Of a stretch of DNA of 64,000 bases, positions 37,291 through 45,906 are shown in pieces. The translations under genes were made by a program, and so were the position numbers. Position 1 is the first letter of the stretch. Each line of letters starts with the position of its first letter. The stretch spans positions 2,666,001 to 2,730,000 of the forward strand of contig NZ_AP022605.1 of NCBI RefSeq assembly GCF_010728155.1, given 5' to 3'. The notes under the pieces were generated by a model, which was not told the origin of the DNA, ran no database searches, and was given only the letters and a program-made list of their open reading frames with translations. This DNA comes from Mycolicibacterium doricum (GTDB lineage Bacteria > Actinomycetota > Actinomycetes > Mycobacteriales > Mycobacteriaceae).

Positions 37291-38841
37291 TCACATCCGG
37301 AAGACGCCGTAGGAGACAGGCTCCAGAGGCGCCTGTCCGACAATGGAGAGAGCCAGCCCGACAACGGTTCTGGTGTCCGCAGGGTCGATGACGCCGTCAT
37401 CCCACAACCGCGCCGTCGAATAGTACGGGTTGCCCTGGCGTTCGTACTGCTCGCGAATCGGTGCCTTGAACTCCTGCTCCTGTTCGGGCGTCATCTCGCC
37501 GCGCACGGTGGCCAGCACCGACGCCGCTTGTTCACCGCCCATCACCGAGATCCGGGCATTCGGCCACATCCACAGGAAACGGGGCGAATACGCGCGGCCG
37601 CACATCGAGTAGTTTCCCGCGCCGTAGGAGCCGCCGATGACGACGGTCAGCTTGGGGACCCGCGCGCACGCCACCGCGGTGACCATCTTGGCGCCGTGTT
37701 TGGCGATCCCCGACGCCTCGTAGTCGCGACCGACCATGAAGCCGGAGATGTTCTGCAGGAACAGCAGCGGGATCGCACGCTTGTCGCACAGCTCGATGAA
37801 GTGGGCGCCCTTCTGCGCGGATTCGCCGAACAGGACGCCGTTGTTCGCGACGACGCCGACCGGGTGGCCGTGGATGCGGGCGAATCCGGTGACCAGTGTG
37901 GCACCGTATTCGCCTTTGAACTCCGCGAACTCGCCGCCGTCGACGATGCGGGTGATCACGTCGTGCACGTCGTAGGACACCCGTGAGTGGACCGGGACGA
38001 TGTCGTAGAGCTCGCTCTGATCGGACACCGCGTCGACGGTCGGGGCGACGTCCCATGGCGGCGGCTGGGGTCTTCCGAGGGTCGCGACGATGCGCCGTAC
38101 GATCCGCAGCGCGTCACGGTCGTCGCTGGCGAGGTGGTCGGTCACGCCGGAGGTCTTCGAGTGCAGGTCGCCGCCGCCGAGGTCCTCCGCGGACACGACC
38201 TCACCGGTGGCGGCCTTCACCAGCGGTGGTCCGCCGAGGAAGATCGTGCCCTGATTGCGCACGATGACCGCTTCGTCGCTCATCGCCGGCACGTAAGCCC
38301 CACCGGCGGTGCAGGATCCGAGCACAGCAGCGATCTGCGCGACGCCCCGGGCACTCATGGTGGCCTGGTTGAAGAAGATCCGGCCGAAGTGGTCGCGGTC
38401 GGGGAACACCTCGTCCTGACGCGGCAGGAAGGCGCCGCCGGAGTCGACCAGGTACACGCACGGCAGCCGGTTCTGCGCGGCGATCTCCTGGGCGCGCAGA
38501 TGTTTCTTGACCGTCACCGGGTAGTACGTGCCGCCTTTGACCGTCGCGTCATTTGCGACGACCATGCATTCCCGTCCGGAGATCCGCCCGATGCCGGCAA
38601 TCAACCCTGCACCGGGACAGTCGTCGTCGTACATCCCGTCGGCGGCCAGCGGGGCGATCTCCAGGAACGGACTGCCCGGGTCCAGCAGGCCGTCGACCCG
38701 GTCGCGCGGTAGCAGCTTGCCGCGGCCGACGTGGCGCTCGCGCGCCTTGGCCGACCCGCCGAGCGCCGCGCCCGCGAGCTTGGTGCGCAGCCCCTCGACG
38801 AGCGCTATGTGCTCGTCACGATATGATGCCCGCGGCGCCAT
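37291..38841 (-). CDS. accD1: Methylcrotonyl-CoA carboxylase carboxyltransferase subunit AccD1
   Basis: This 516-residue beta subunit transfers carboxybiotin's carboxyl group to 3-methylcrotonyl-CoA. Two crotonase-like halves are visible: the N-terminal half with [34 protein letters not shown] and [16 protein letters not shown], and the C-terminal half with [35 protein letters not shown] and the oxyanion segment [16 protein letters not shown]. The orthologue is Rv2502c. It is the first gene of the minus-strand leucine-degradation operon; two palindromic sites lie between it and the divergent bkaR gene. The scoAB-fadD35 genes that follow upstream in M. tuberculosis are absent here. Confidence 0.95.
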   Translation of the reverse strand: MAPRASYRDEHIALVEGLRTKLAGAALGGSAKARERHVGRGKLLPRDRVDGLLDPGSPFLEIAPLAADGMYDDDCPGAGLIAGIGRISGRECMVVANDATVKGGTYYPVTVKKHLRAQEIAAQNRLPCVYLVDSGGAFLPRQDEVFPDRDHFGRIFFNQATMSARGVAQIAAVLGSCTAGGAYVPAMSDEAVIVRNQGTIFLGGPPLVKAATGEVVSAEDLGGGDLHSKTSGVTDHLASDDRDALRIVRRIVATLGRPQPPPWDVAPTVDAVSDQSELYDIVPVHSRVSYDVHDVITRIVDGGEFAEFKGEYGATLVTGFARIHGHPVGVVANNGVLFGESAQKGAHFIELCDKRAIPLLFLQNISGFMVGRDYEASGIAKHGAKMVTAVACARVPKLTVVIGGSYGAGNYSMCGRAYSPRFLWMWPNARISVMGGEQAASVLATVRGEMTPEQEQEFKAPIREQYERQGNPYYSTARLWDDGVIDPADTRTVVGLALSIVGQAPLEPVSYGVFRM

Positions 38842-38859
38842 CGGAGAACCCGTTCGTTT

Positions 38860-38879
38860 GAGTTAATGACGAATAACTC
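38860..38879. promoter_or_regulatory. Inverted repeat GAGTTA-N8-TAACTC upstream of accD1
   Basis: The arms GAGTTA (38860-38865) and TAACTC (38874-38879) are exact reverse complements. The site is 19 bp upstream of the accD1 start, in the divergent accD1/bkaR promoter. It shares the GTTA/TAAC core with the neighbouring 16-bp palindrome, so it is a likely second site for the same TetR-type regulator. Confidence 0.65.
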
Positions 38880-38886
38880 GTGGTAT

Positions 38887-38902
38887 GTTAATCATGATTA
38901 AC
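38887..38902. promoter_or_regulatory. Perfect 16-bp palindrome, probable BkaR operator
   Basis: GTTAATCATGATTAAC is a perfect palindrome centred between accD1 and bkaR. It is AT-rich in a GC-rich genome. TetR regulators bind such dyads in their own divergent promoter, and BkaR is reported to repress the branched-chain keto-acid operon. The assignment to BkaR is inference. Confidence 0.75.
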
Positions 38903-38937
38903 ACCCGATGTCCACCTCCACCTCAAGAGGCGTGCGC

Positions 38938-39567
38938 ATGGCGTCGAAAGCAGCCGCGGACACCCGCCGTCGCCAGGCGAAGTCAGATCGTCGCAGCCAG
39001 CTGATCGCCGCGGCGGAACGCCTTGTCGCCGAGAAGGGTTACCTGGCGGTCCGCCTGGAGGACATCGGTGCGGCGGTCGGCGTCAGCGGACCCGCGATCT
39101 ACCGGCACTTCCCCAACAAAGAGGCGCTGCTCGTCGAGTTGCTGGTCGGCATCAGCACCCGGCTGCTCGCCGGTGCACGCGAGGTGCTCGCCGGTTCGCC
39201 GGACGCGGCGACCATCCTCGACGGGCTGATCGACTTCCACCTCGACTTCGCGCTGGGCGAGTCCGATCTCATCCGAATCCAGGACCGGGACCTCATCCAC
39301 CTGCCCGATTCCGCCAAACGGCAGGTGCGCCGGTCGCAGCGGCAGTACGTCGAGATCTGGGTCGAGGTGCTGCGCGCCGTGGAGCCCTCGATCGACGAGG
39401 CGGAGGCGCGGCTGATGGCCCACGCCGTGTTCGGTCTGCTCAACTCGACCCCGCACAGCGTGAAATCCGGGCCCGACAAAGCGGCCGAGGTGAACTGGCG
39501 CACTGTCCTTCGAGCGATGACAGTGGCGGCGCTGGCCTCGGCCGGGCGGCTACCGGTTGAGCGGTGA
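38938..39567 (+). CDS. bkaR: TetR-family regulator BkaR
   Basis: This 209-residue TetR repressor matches Rv2506, reported to control the branched-chain keto-acid operon. The N-terminal helix-turn-helix reads RLEDIGAAVGVSGPAIYRHFPNKEALL (residues about 40-68); the C-terminal ligand domain is all helical. The ATG at 38938 is chosen because AAGAGG lies about 8 nt upstream; an earlier ATG at 38908 would overlap the operator region and has no ribosome site. It is divergent from the accD1 operon across palindromic sites. The effector is unknown; acyl-CoA intermediates are the obvious candidates. Confidence 0.92.
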   Translation: MASKAAADTRRRQAKSDRRSQLIAAAERLVAEKGYLAVRLEDIGAAVGVSGPAIYRHFPNKEALLVELLVGISTRLLAGAREVLAGSPDAATILDGLIDFHLDFALGESDLIRIQDRDLIHLPDSAKRQVRRSQRQYVEIWVEVLRAVEPSIDEAEARLMAHAVFGLLNSTPHSVKSGPDKAAEVNWRTVLRAMTVAALASAGRLPVER

Positions 39568-39599
39568 ACGTGCGCGAAGTTGTCGGACAGTTCGTCGGA

Positions 39600-40469
39600 T
39601 CAGTGCGTGAGGAACTCCACCACCCCGTCGTCGAGCACCACGCGCGCATTGGATCCGTCCGGCTGGCTCGCCTCGGTCCGAAACACCGCGGTACCCGACT
39701 GCCCCCGCCAGACCGACGTCGTCAACGTCTCACCGGGAAAAACCGGCGAACTGAATCGCACCGAAATCGCCCTGATCCCAGTGGCATCGCCGCCGCACAA
39801 CTCTGCCACCAGCGCACGGCCGGCCACCCCGTAACTGCACAGTCCGTGCAAGATCGGAGTCGGGAACCCGGCCAGCCGCGCGAACCAGGGATCGCTGTGC
39901 AACGGGTTGCGGTCGCCGGAGAGCCGGTAGATCAGCGCCTGGTCCTCACGGGTCGGCAACGCCACACGGGCATCGGGGTCACGCTCGGGGAACTCCGGCG
40001 CGGGCGGCCGCTGCCCGGGCTGACCTCCGAAACCACCCTCACCGCGGATCACCAGCGTCACGAGCGACTCGGCGACTGGTTGACCGGTGTCGGGGTCACT
40101 ACCGGTCGCCTTGACCATCACGACCGCGTTCTTGCCCGGACCCTTGTCCTGGATGTCGGCAACCTCGCTGACCACGCTGAGCTTGCCCGCCGGCTGCAGC
40201 GGCGCGAACAACCGGATGGCCTGTGATCCGTGCAGTAATCGGCTGAAGTCGAAGCTGCCGATCTTGGCAGCCGCCGCGAACGGCGAGCAGGCGATCACTG
40301 CGAAAGTCGGCAGTACCTGCTGATCGATGCCGTGACTGTTCTCCGTGGTGAACGCAAGGTCGGCGGTACCGGCGCCGACACCCAGTGCGTAGAGGAGAGT
40401 GTCACGGTCGGTCCACTCGAACAGTTGGGCGGCAGTGGTCACGCCCACGGCGTTGGGATCGATTGGCAT
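39600..40469 (-). CDS. htdY: (3R)-hydroxyacyl-thioester dehydratase HtdY-like (double hotdog MaoC)
   Basis: This 289-residue double-hotdog hydratase/dehydratase has the hydratase-2 motif in YRLSGDRNPLHSDPWFA followed by FPTPILHGLC in the C-terminal hotdog. The N-terminal hotdog begins LFEWTDRDTLLYALGVGAG with FTTENSHGIDQQVLPTFAV. It closely resembles Rv3389c (HtdY) and more distantly the cholesterol-ring dehydratase ChsH3. The ATG at 40469 is chosen because family members begin at MPIDPN; the upstream frame is open but has no homologous look, and no strong ribosome site is seen. It is divergent from acrA1, 56 bp away, and convergent with bkaR. Confidence 0.88.
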   Translation of the reverse strand: MPIDPNAVGVTTAAQLFEWTDRDTLLYALGVGAGTADLAFTTENSHGIDQQVLPTFAVIACSPFAAAAKIGSFDFSRLLHGSQAIRLFAPLQPAGKLSVVSEVADIQDKGPGKNAVVMVKATGSDPDTGQPVAESLVTLVIRGEGGFGGQPGQRPPAPEFPERDPDARVALPTREDQALIYRLSGDRNPLHSDPWFARLAGFPTPILHGLCSYGVAGRALVAELCGGDATGIRAISVRFSSPVFPGETLTTSVWRGQSGTAVFRTEASQPDGSNARVVLDDGVVEFLTH

Positions 40470-40525
40470 GAAACGCAACGCTAGCCCAGATTGACGTTCC
40501 TCCGTCGACACACCACGATATTCGT

Positions 40526-42532
40526 ATGCGCTATGTCGTTACCGGCGGTACCGGGTTCATTGGGCGACGTCTGATCGACGAGCTCCTGGCCCGGCCGGAC
40601 ACCACGAAGATTCATGTACTCGTCCGACGCGGGTCGCTACGACGGTTCGAGGAACTTGCGCTGAGATGGGGCGCCGGGGTCGATCCGCTGGTGGGTGATC
40701 TCACTGAACCGGGCCTCGGACTGCCCGACGACGTTGTCGCCGACCTAGGGCCGATCGACCACGTCGTGCACTGCGGCGCAATCTATGACATGACCGCACC
40801 CGCAGACCGGCAGCATGCGGCGAACGTCGACGGCACCCGCGCGGTGATCGCCCTGGCCCGGCGGCTGGATGCGACGCTGCACCATGTGTCGTCGATCGCG
40901 GTGGCCGGCAACCATCCCGGTAGGTTCACCGAGAACGACTTCGACGTGGCACAGGAGCTGCCCACGCCGTATCACCGGACCAAGTTCGAAGCCGAGTCGC
41001 TGGTCCGGAACGCCGAGGGACTCCGGTACCGGATCTACCGGCCGGCCGTCGTGGTCGGCGACTCCCGGACCGGTGAGATGGACAAGATCGACGGACCGTA
41101 TTACTTCTTCGGGCTGCTGACCAAACTGGCCGCCCTGCCGCGCTTCACCCCGATGATGCTGCCGGACGTCGGACGCACCAACGTCGTGCCGGTGGACTAT
41201 GTCGTGGCCGCGATGACCGCACTGATGCACCTCGACGGATGCGACGGACAGACTTTCCACCTGACGGCGCCCGAGACCATCGGCCTGCGCGAGATCTATC
41301 GCGGTGTCGCCGCCGCGGCTGGGCTGCCGCCGCTGGTCGGCTCCCTACCCCGGGCCGCGGCGACCCCACTGCTGCGGGTCAACGGTCCGGCCAAGAGGCT
41401 GCGTGACATGGCCGTCACCCAGCTAGGCGTGCCGGCGGAGATCCTCGACGTGGTCGAACTGGCGCCCACATTCAGCAGCGAACACACCGTCGCGGCGTTG
41501 GGCGGCACCGGGATCGCGGTTCCGGACTTCTCGACATACGCCCCTGGGCTGTGGCGCTACTGGGCTCAGCACCTCGATCCTGACCGGGCCAGGCGCGACG
41601 ATCCCGCTGGCCCGCTGGTGGGTCGGCACGTCATCATCACAGGGGCCTCCAGCGGAATAGGGCGCGCTTCGGCCATAGCAGTTGCCGCCCGTGGCGCCAC
41701 GGTCTTCGCGCTCGCACGAAACGGCGCCGCACTCGACGAGCTGATCGCCGAGATCAGCGCTACCGGCGGCGATGCGCATGCGTTCACGTGCGACATCACC
41801 GACTCATCAGCGGTCGAGCACACCGTCAAGGACATCCTGGGCCGTTTCGGCCACGTCGACTACCTGGTCAACAACGCGGGCCGCTCGATCCGGCGCTCGG
41901 TTGTCGCGTCGACCGACCGGCTGCACGACTACGAACGGGTGATGGCGGTGAATTACTTCGGGCCCGTACGCATGGTGCTCGCACTGCTGCCGCACTGGCG
42001 TGAACGGCGGTTCGGCCACGTCGTCAACGTCTCCAGCGCCGGCGTGCAGGCGAACAGCCCGAGATACAGCGCCTACATTCCGAGTAAGGCCGCCCTCGAC
42101 GCGTTCTCCGAAGTGGTGGGCACCGAGACTCTGTCCGACCACATCACCTTCACCAACATCCACATGCCGCTGGTGAAGACGCCGATGATCGCGCCGTCGG
42201 GCAGGCTCAACCCGCTGCCACCGATCAGCGCCGAGCACGCCGCCGCCATGGTGGTCCGCGGGCTGATCGAGAAGCCCCCCCGGATCGACTCACCCGTCGG
42301 CACCCTGGCCGACATCGGGATGTACTTCACCCCGAAACTGACCCGCCGTGTGCTTCATCAGCTGTATCTGGGATTTCCGGACTCCTCCGCGGCCCGCGGC
42401 GTCACCGAGGACCCGCCGGTGCCGCAGCGTCCCACCAGCCGGACGAGACGGCCGACTCGCCCGGTTCCGGGCCTTCGTATTCCCCGTCCGGTCAAGCGGG
42501 CGGTGCGGTTGGTACCGGGCGTGCACTGGTGA
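40526..42532 (+). CDS. acrA1: Two-domain acyl-CoA reductase AcrA1-like (SDR-SDR fusion)
   Basis: This 668-residue protein fuses two short-chain dehydrogenase domains. The first (residues 1-360) is an extended SDR of the male-sterility/acyl reductase type (TGGTGFIGRRL, YHRTKFEAE as YxxxK). The second (about 365-620) is a classical SDR (TGASSGIGRAS, NNAG, NVSS, YIPSKAAL). The pair matches Rv3391, described as a multifunctional fatty acyl-CoA reductase; related FcrA makes fatty alcohols from acyl-CoA. A basic Pro/Arg-rich tail ends it. Its divergent partner htdY corresponds to Rv3389c, so the pair is conserved but sits elsewhere in M. tuberculosis. Confidence 0.9.
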   Translation: MRYVVTGGTGFIGRRLIDELLARPDTTKIHVLVRRGSLRRFEELALRWGAGVDPLVGDLTEPGLGLPDDVVADLGPIDHVVHCGAIYDMTAPADRQHAANVDGTRAVIALARRLDATLHHVSSIAVAGNHPGRFTENDFDVAQELPTPYHRTKFEAESLVRNAEGLRYRIYRPAVVVGDSRTGEMDKIDGPYYFFGLLTKLAALPRFTPMMLPDVGRTNVVPVDYVVAAMTALMHLDGCDGQTFHLTAPETIGLREIYRGVAAAAGLPPLVGSLPRAAATPLLRVNGPAKRLRDMAVTQLGVPAEILDVVELAPTFSSEHTVAALGGTGIAVPDFSTYAPGLWRYWAQHLDPDRARRDDPAGPLVGRHVIITGASSGIGRASAIAVAARGATVFALARNGAALDELIAEISATGGDAHAFTCDITDSSAVEHTVKDILGRFGHVDYLVNNAGRSIRRSVVASTDRLHDYERVMAVNYFGPVRMVLALLPHWRERRFGHVVNVSSAGVQANSPRYSAYIPSKAALDAFSEVVGTETLSDHITFTNIHMPLVKTPMIAPSGRLNPLPPISAEHAAAMVVRGLIEKPPRIDSPVGTLADIGMYFTPKLTRRVLHQLYLGFPDSSAARGVTEDPPVPQRPTSRTRRPTRPVPGLRIPRPVKRAVRLVPGVHW

Positions 42533-42595
42533 GCGAGCCGGCAGGCGACCCGCAGTTGGGACCGCCGGACCAGGGTTCGCTAATACCAGGGTTCA

Positions 42596-42754
42596 CTAGT
42601 ACCAGACTTTTCGGCCTCCGACCGCTCGGCCGGTCGCTCCGAGAATCCAGAAGACCGCACCGACCACGATGAGCACCACACCGATGTAGGTGAGGACGTC
42701 CAAGGCAGGCACCACGAATCCCAGCACCACCAAGATGATTCCGAGAATGATCAT
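42596..42754 (-). CDS. Micro membrane protein (DUF6131-like), 52 residues
   Basis: This 52-residue protein has two hydrophobic helices (about residues 2-18 and 22-39, rich in Ile, Val and Leu, separated by Pro-Ala-Leu-Asp) and a short basic tail ending KVWY. The start is supported by GGAGAAGGAG about 5-15 nt upstream. It resembles the small actinobacterial DUF6131 membrane proteins of unknown function. It is 55 bp from the next small membrane gene on the same strand and could be co-transcribed. It was read directly because it is below usual ORF cut-offs. Confidence 0.8.
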   Translation of the reverse strand: MIILGIILVVLGFVVPALDVLTYIGVVLIVVGAVFWILGATGRAVGGRKVWY

Positions 42755-42809
42755 CGCGTACTCCTTCTCCTTTTACTTGTTGGCACCAGTTACTTGTTGG
42801 CACCAGTCA

Positions 42810-43019
42810 TCACTGGCTCGGCTGCGGGATCTGCACCTCGGTGCAGTCCACCTTCGGATTGACGCCCGCGTAATTGAGTGGGCCGGCCACGACGGTCAAC
42901 GCCACCCGAGCTGCGGTGGCGCAGTTGGCCTCCCCCGACTGGAAATAGTCGCGCTGGAAGGCGGCCACCACGCCGATCAGCAACCAGACCAGCACAACGA
43001 CGCCGATGATGCTTCTCAT
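42810..43019 (-). CDS. Small membrane-anchored protein, unknown function
   Basis: This 69-residue protein has one N-terminal membrane helix (residues 3-22, SIIGVVVLVWLLIGVVAAF) and an outward-facing tail with two cysteines, in EANCATA and KVDCTEV, likely disulfide-bonded. The ATG at 43019 is chosen because GGAGG lies about 7 nt upstream; codons further upstream are Arg-rich and unlike a protein start. No family was recognised. It precedes the DUF6131-like gene by 55 bp, so the two may form a small membrane-protein pair. Confidence 0.78.
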   Translation of the reverse strand: MRSIIGVVVLVWLLIGVVAAFQRDYFQSGEANCATAARVALTVVAGPLNYAGVNPKVDCTEVQIPQPSQ

Positions 43020-43113
43020 GGCCAGCCTCCGTACCATTCGCGCCGCTGTGACGCGCACGACTGTTTACCCACCGGACAATTTCTCCAAACCTGTTGCCCG
43101 GGGCGGACGGTCG

Positions 43114-44991
43114 TCAGGACACCGATGTCTCCGAGAACGCCTTGAGCAGCCACGTCGTCATCGCATTGACCAGCGCGGCGCGGTTTTCCCGCTTGACGAT
43201 CTCATGCCCGTCGTCGTCGAACACCAGCAACTCGACAGTGCGGTCCAACGCCCGCAATGCCTCGAACATTTGCTGTGATTCGGTGGGCGGCACGTTCGTG
43301 TCGTTGCCGCCGTGCACCAGCAGCAGCGGGGCGGTCAGGGCCGACGCCCGCAGCAGCGGTGAGAGCCGCTCCAGAAGGTCACGGTCGCCGATCGGATGCC
43401 CGTACTTGGGATAGGCGGCCGTGGCGATCCACGGCTCGGTGTTGCGATACCAGGTGTTGAGATCGCTCATCCCGCAGATGCTGATGCCCGCCGCGAACAG
43501 CTCGGGGTGAAACGTCAACGCCGCCTGCGTCAGATAACCGCCGTAGGACCAGCCACAGCAGGCGATGCGGTCTGCGGGTACGGCTTCGTGCTCGACCAGA
43601 TAGCGCACACACTGCGCTACGTCGTCGATGGCGGCGAACCGCAACTCCTTGTCGTCGGCGTGCATGAACGCGCGACCGAATCCGCCGGAGCCACGCACGT
43701 TGGGGGTGAACACGGTGATCCCCGCAGCCAGCAACGCAGGGTAGTACTCGTTGTAACCGGGCCGGGACTGGCCCTCCGGGCCGCCGTGCAGGAAGATCAT
43801 CGCGCCGACCGGTTCGACCGGTGCGGGTGGGCGGTACAGCCAGCCGGTCAGCTTGAGCCCGTCGCGGGCGATGACCACCTCCAACGTGGGATCCGCCGTC
43901 AGCGGACCCTCACTGGGTTCGCGGTCCACCCGCTGCCACTCACGTGAGCGTGGATCGACCAATTCGACCGTTGGCGGCAGCGACGGGCTCTCCACCGTCA
44001 TCGCGACCATCGAACCGCCCGCGCTGATCGACAGCTCCGTCGCGACGAGGCCGGGCAGCGCGATGGGTTCGGACAACGTGTTGTCGGCGTACTCGAGGAT
44101 TTGCAACTCACTGCAGCCGTTGACATTCCACAGCAAGGCAACGGTCGATAGATCGTCGCTGACGACGAACTCGTCGAGGTCGAACCCCGGCTTCTCCGCG
44201 ACGACGTGGTAGGAGACGGCCTCCGCCGTGGTGGTCACCTCGATGAGCCGCGCGTGCGTTCCGCCGTTGTCGCTGCGGATCAGCGCACGCACATAACCCT
44301 CGGTGCTGTTGGGTCCGTAGTCCTTGGCCGGGTAGTAGAGCGTAAAGCTCTCACCCATCGGGCCCGACCGCAAGCGCCGTGGGCCGTGGTCGTCGAGGAT
44401 GTAACCCATATCGGTGGTCGAACCCGGGTCATAGGGCAGCAGGGCGGTTTCGGTGAGCCCGCGCAGCATGATGAGGTCTCGGTAGCCGCGCGGCCCGACC
44501 CGCACCAGCGCGGCGCCGGCCCAGGCGTCCACCAGTCGGCCGGCCGTGCGGCGGTCCAGCACGATGGTGGCGCCGTCGGCCGGGTCGATCAGGCACGAAC
44601 TGCCGACGCCGTCCTGACCCGTCAGGATCGCAGCGACCTGCGTACCGTCCCAGCCGATGAGTTCGGCGCTGCCGTCCGGCTGATCCTGGGGCCACGAGTC
44701 GATGCGGCGAGCGTCCCGGTCGTCGGGATCGGTTGTCACCACCCAGATCTGGAATCGGTCACTGCCGTCGGGCGCGACCTGGCAAGCCAGCCAGTGCCCG
44801 TCGGCGGAGTGCATGACGCGGGTGACCGGGCCCTCGACGGGCAATTCGACGTCTCGTGAGGAACTCGCCCGCCAGCCCCGAAGGAACCGCTGCACCGCCC
44901 GGGGGAAGCCGCCGTCGTCGACGAGGTGGGCGAACGCCGTCGCATCAGGCGACAGCGACGCACCGTAGTTCGCCCGCACCTGACGTCTCAC
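43114..44991 (-). CDS. S9 family prolyl oligopeptidase-like serine peptidase
   Basis: This 625-residue cytosolic-looking peptidase has an N-terminal beta-propeller (residues 20-370) and a C-terminal alpha/beta hydrolase domain. The catalytic Ser lies in GWSYGGY, the Asp in HGGNDTNVP and the His in DDDGHEIV. The HGGPEGQSRPGYN and GSGGFGRAF oxyanion segments are typical of acylaminoacyl peptidases. The GTG at 44991 is chosen because GAGGAG lies 9-10 nt upstream; the open frame further upstream is charged and Arg-rich. Substrates are short peptides by family. It is divergent from the MmpS-like gene, 141 bp away. Confidence 0.9.
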   Translation of the reverse strand: MRRQVRANYGASLSPDATAFAHLVDDGGFPRAVQRFLRGWRASSSRDVELPVEGPVTRVMHSADGHWLACQVAPDGSDRFQIWVVTTDPDDRDARRIDSWPQDQPDGSAELIGWDGTQVAAILTGQDGVGSSCLIDPADGATIVLDRRTAGRLVDAWAGAALVRVGPRGYRDLIMLRGLTETALLPYDPGSTTDMGYILDDHGPRRLRSGPMGESFTLYYPAKDYGPNSTEGYVRALIRSDNGGTHARLIEVTTTAEAVSYHVVAEKPGFDLDEFVVSDDLSTVALLWNVNGCSELQILEYADNTLSEPIALPGLVATELSISAGGSMVAMTVESPSLPPTVELVDPRSREWQRVDREPSEGPLTADPTLEVVIARDGLKLTGWLYRPPAPVEPVGAMIFLHGGPEGQSRPGYNEYYPALLAAGITVFTPNVRGSGGFGRAFMHADDKELRFAAIDDVAQCVRYLVEHEAVPADRIACCGWSYGGYLTQAALTFHPELFAAGISICGMSDLNTWYRNTEPWIATAAYPKYGHPIGDRDLLERLSPLLRASALTAPLLLVHGGNDTNVPPTESQQMFEALRALDRTVELLVFDDDGHEIVKRENRAALVNAMTTWLLKAFSETSVS

Positions 44992-45132
44992 GCGTCGAAT
45001 CTCCTCATCCTCATCCTGATCCTCGCGACCGAGCGGCCACCTTCGACGGTATCCGCGTCTGCAACCACCGGCACACCCAACACCACGACGGCGGCACTCG
45101 ATCCGCAGGTACCCTGCGACCATGAGGTGGGT

Positions 45133-45906
45133 ATGACCGAGTCACCACGTCGTGACGGCGCCGAGCCGACCCAACCGCTGGGTGAGCGCTACCAGGGTCA
45201 GCCGGACCCCGCGTACGCCAACCAGAGCCCGTACGGTCCGGCCTATCAGCCTCCTGCCGCACCGAATCCCACGGAGCGACTGTCGCCGTACCATCAGCAC
45301 GGTCAGTACGGATACGACCCGTACTCGACCGGCCAGTACGGGCCCGGCTATCCGCCCGGCGGCCCCCAGCAACCGCCTCCCGAGGGACCCAAATCGCCGA
45401 CGTGGCTCTGGGTGCTCGCGGGCGCGGTGGTTGTTCTCGTCGTCGCGCTGGTGATTGCGCTCGTCATCACCGACAGCTCCCGGCAGCAGACCGTCGTCGC
45501 CCCGGCTCCGTCGATGCCCGAGCCGACCGCCACCACGTCCCAGCGGCCCACCACCACCTCCCGCATCCCGACCCCGGTGGTTCCGCTGCCGACCACACCG
45601 CAGCCGTCGACCGCCCCGCCCACGCCGCCGCCGTCGGAGTCGACCGACACCGTCACCTACGACGTCGTCGGCGAGGGCCGGGTCATCAACATCACCTACA
45701 CCGACACCGGTGGCGTCCCGCAGACCGAGTTCAACGTCGCGTTGCCGTGGAGTAAGCAGGTGGAGTTGCCGTCACCGGCACGCAGCTCGGCGCGCATCAG
45801 CATCATCAACGTGGGCCGTGACGTGACCTGTTCGGTGGCCATCAACGGCGCGCAGGTGGAGCAGAACACCGGGTCAGGGTTGACCTTCTGCGTCGGCATG
45901 CGCTAG
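45133..45906 (+). CDS. Pro-rich membrane protein with MmpS-like C-terminal domain
   Basis: This 257-residue protein matches Rv2507. Residues 1-90 are a Pro/Gly/Tyr-rich cytoplasmic tail. One membrane helix spans about residues 94-116 (LWVLAGAVVVLVVALVIALVI). A Thr/Pro linker (about 120-170) leads to an extracytoplasmic beta domain of the MmpS transport-accessory type (TVTYDVVGEGRVINITYTD, then TCSVAINGAQVEQN). The single Cys pair could bond outside the cell. The ATG at 45133 has GGTGG upstream. MmpS proteins accompany MmpL exporters, but none is here. The 3' end overlaps the convergent MFS gene by 33 bp. Confidence 0.86.
   Translation: MTESPRRDGAEPTQPLGERYQGQPDPAYANQSPYGPAYQPPAAPNPTERLSPYHQHGQYGYDPYSTGQYGPGYPPGGPQQPPPEGPKSPTWLWVLAGAVVVLVVALVIALVITDSSRQQTVVAPAPSMPEPTATTSQRPTTTSRIPTPVVPLPTTPQPSTAPPTPPPSESTDTVTYDVVGEGRVINITYTDTGGVPQTEFNVALPWSKQVELPSPARSSARISIINVGRDVTCSVAINGAQVEQNTGSGLTFCVGMR

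Noticed and set aside
40470..40511. Upstream start of the HtdY-like protein
   Set aside because: A GGAGG word lies within the extension but 29 nt from the family-like MPIDPN start; the extra 14 residues show no similarity to the family start, so the shorter form is preferred.
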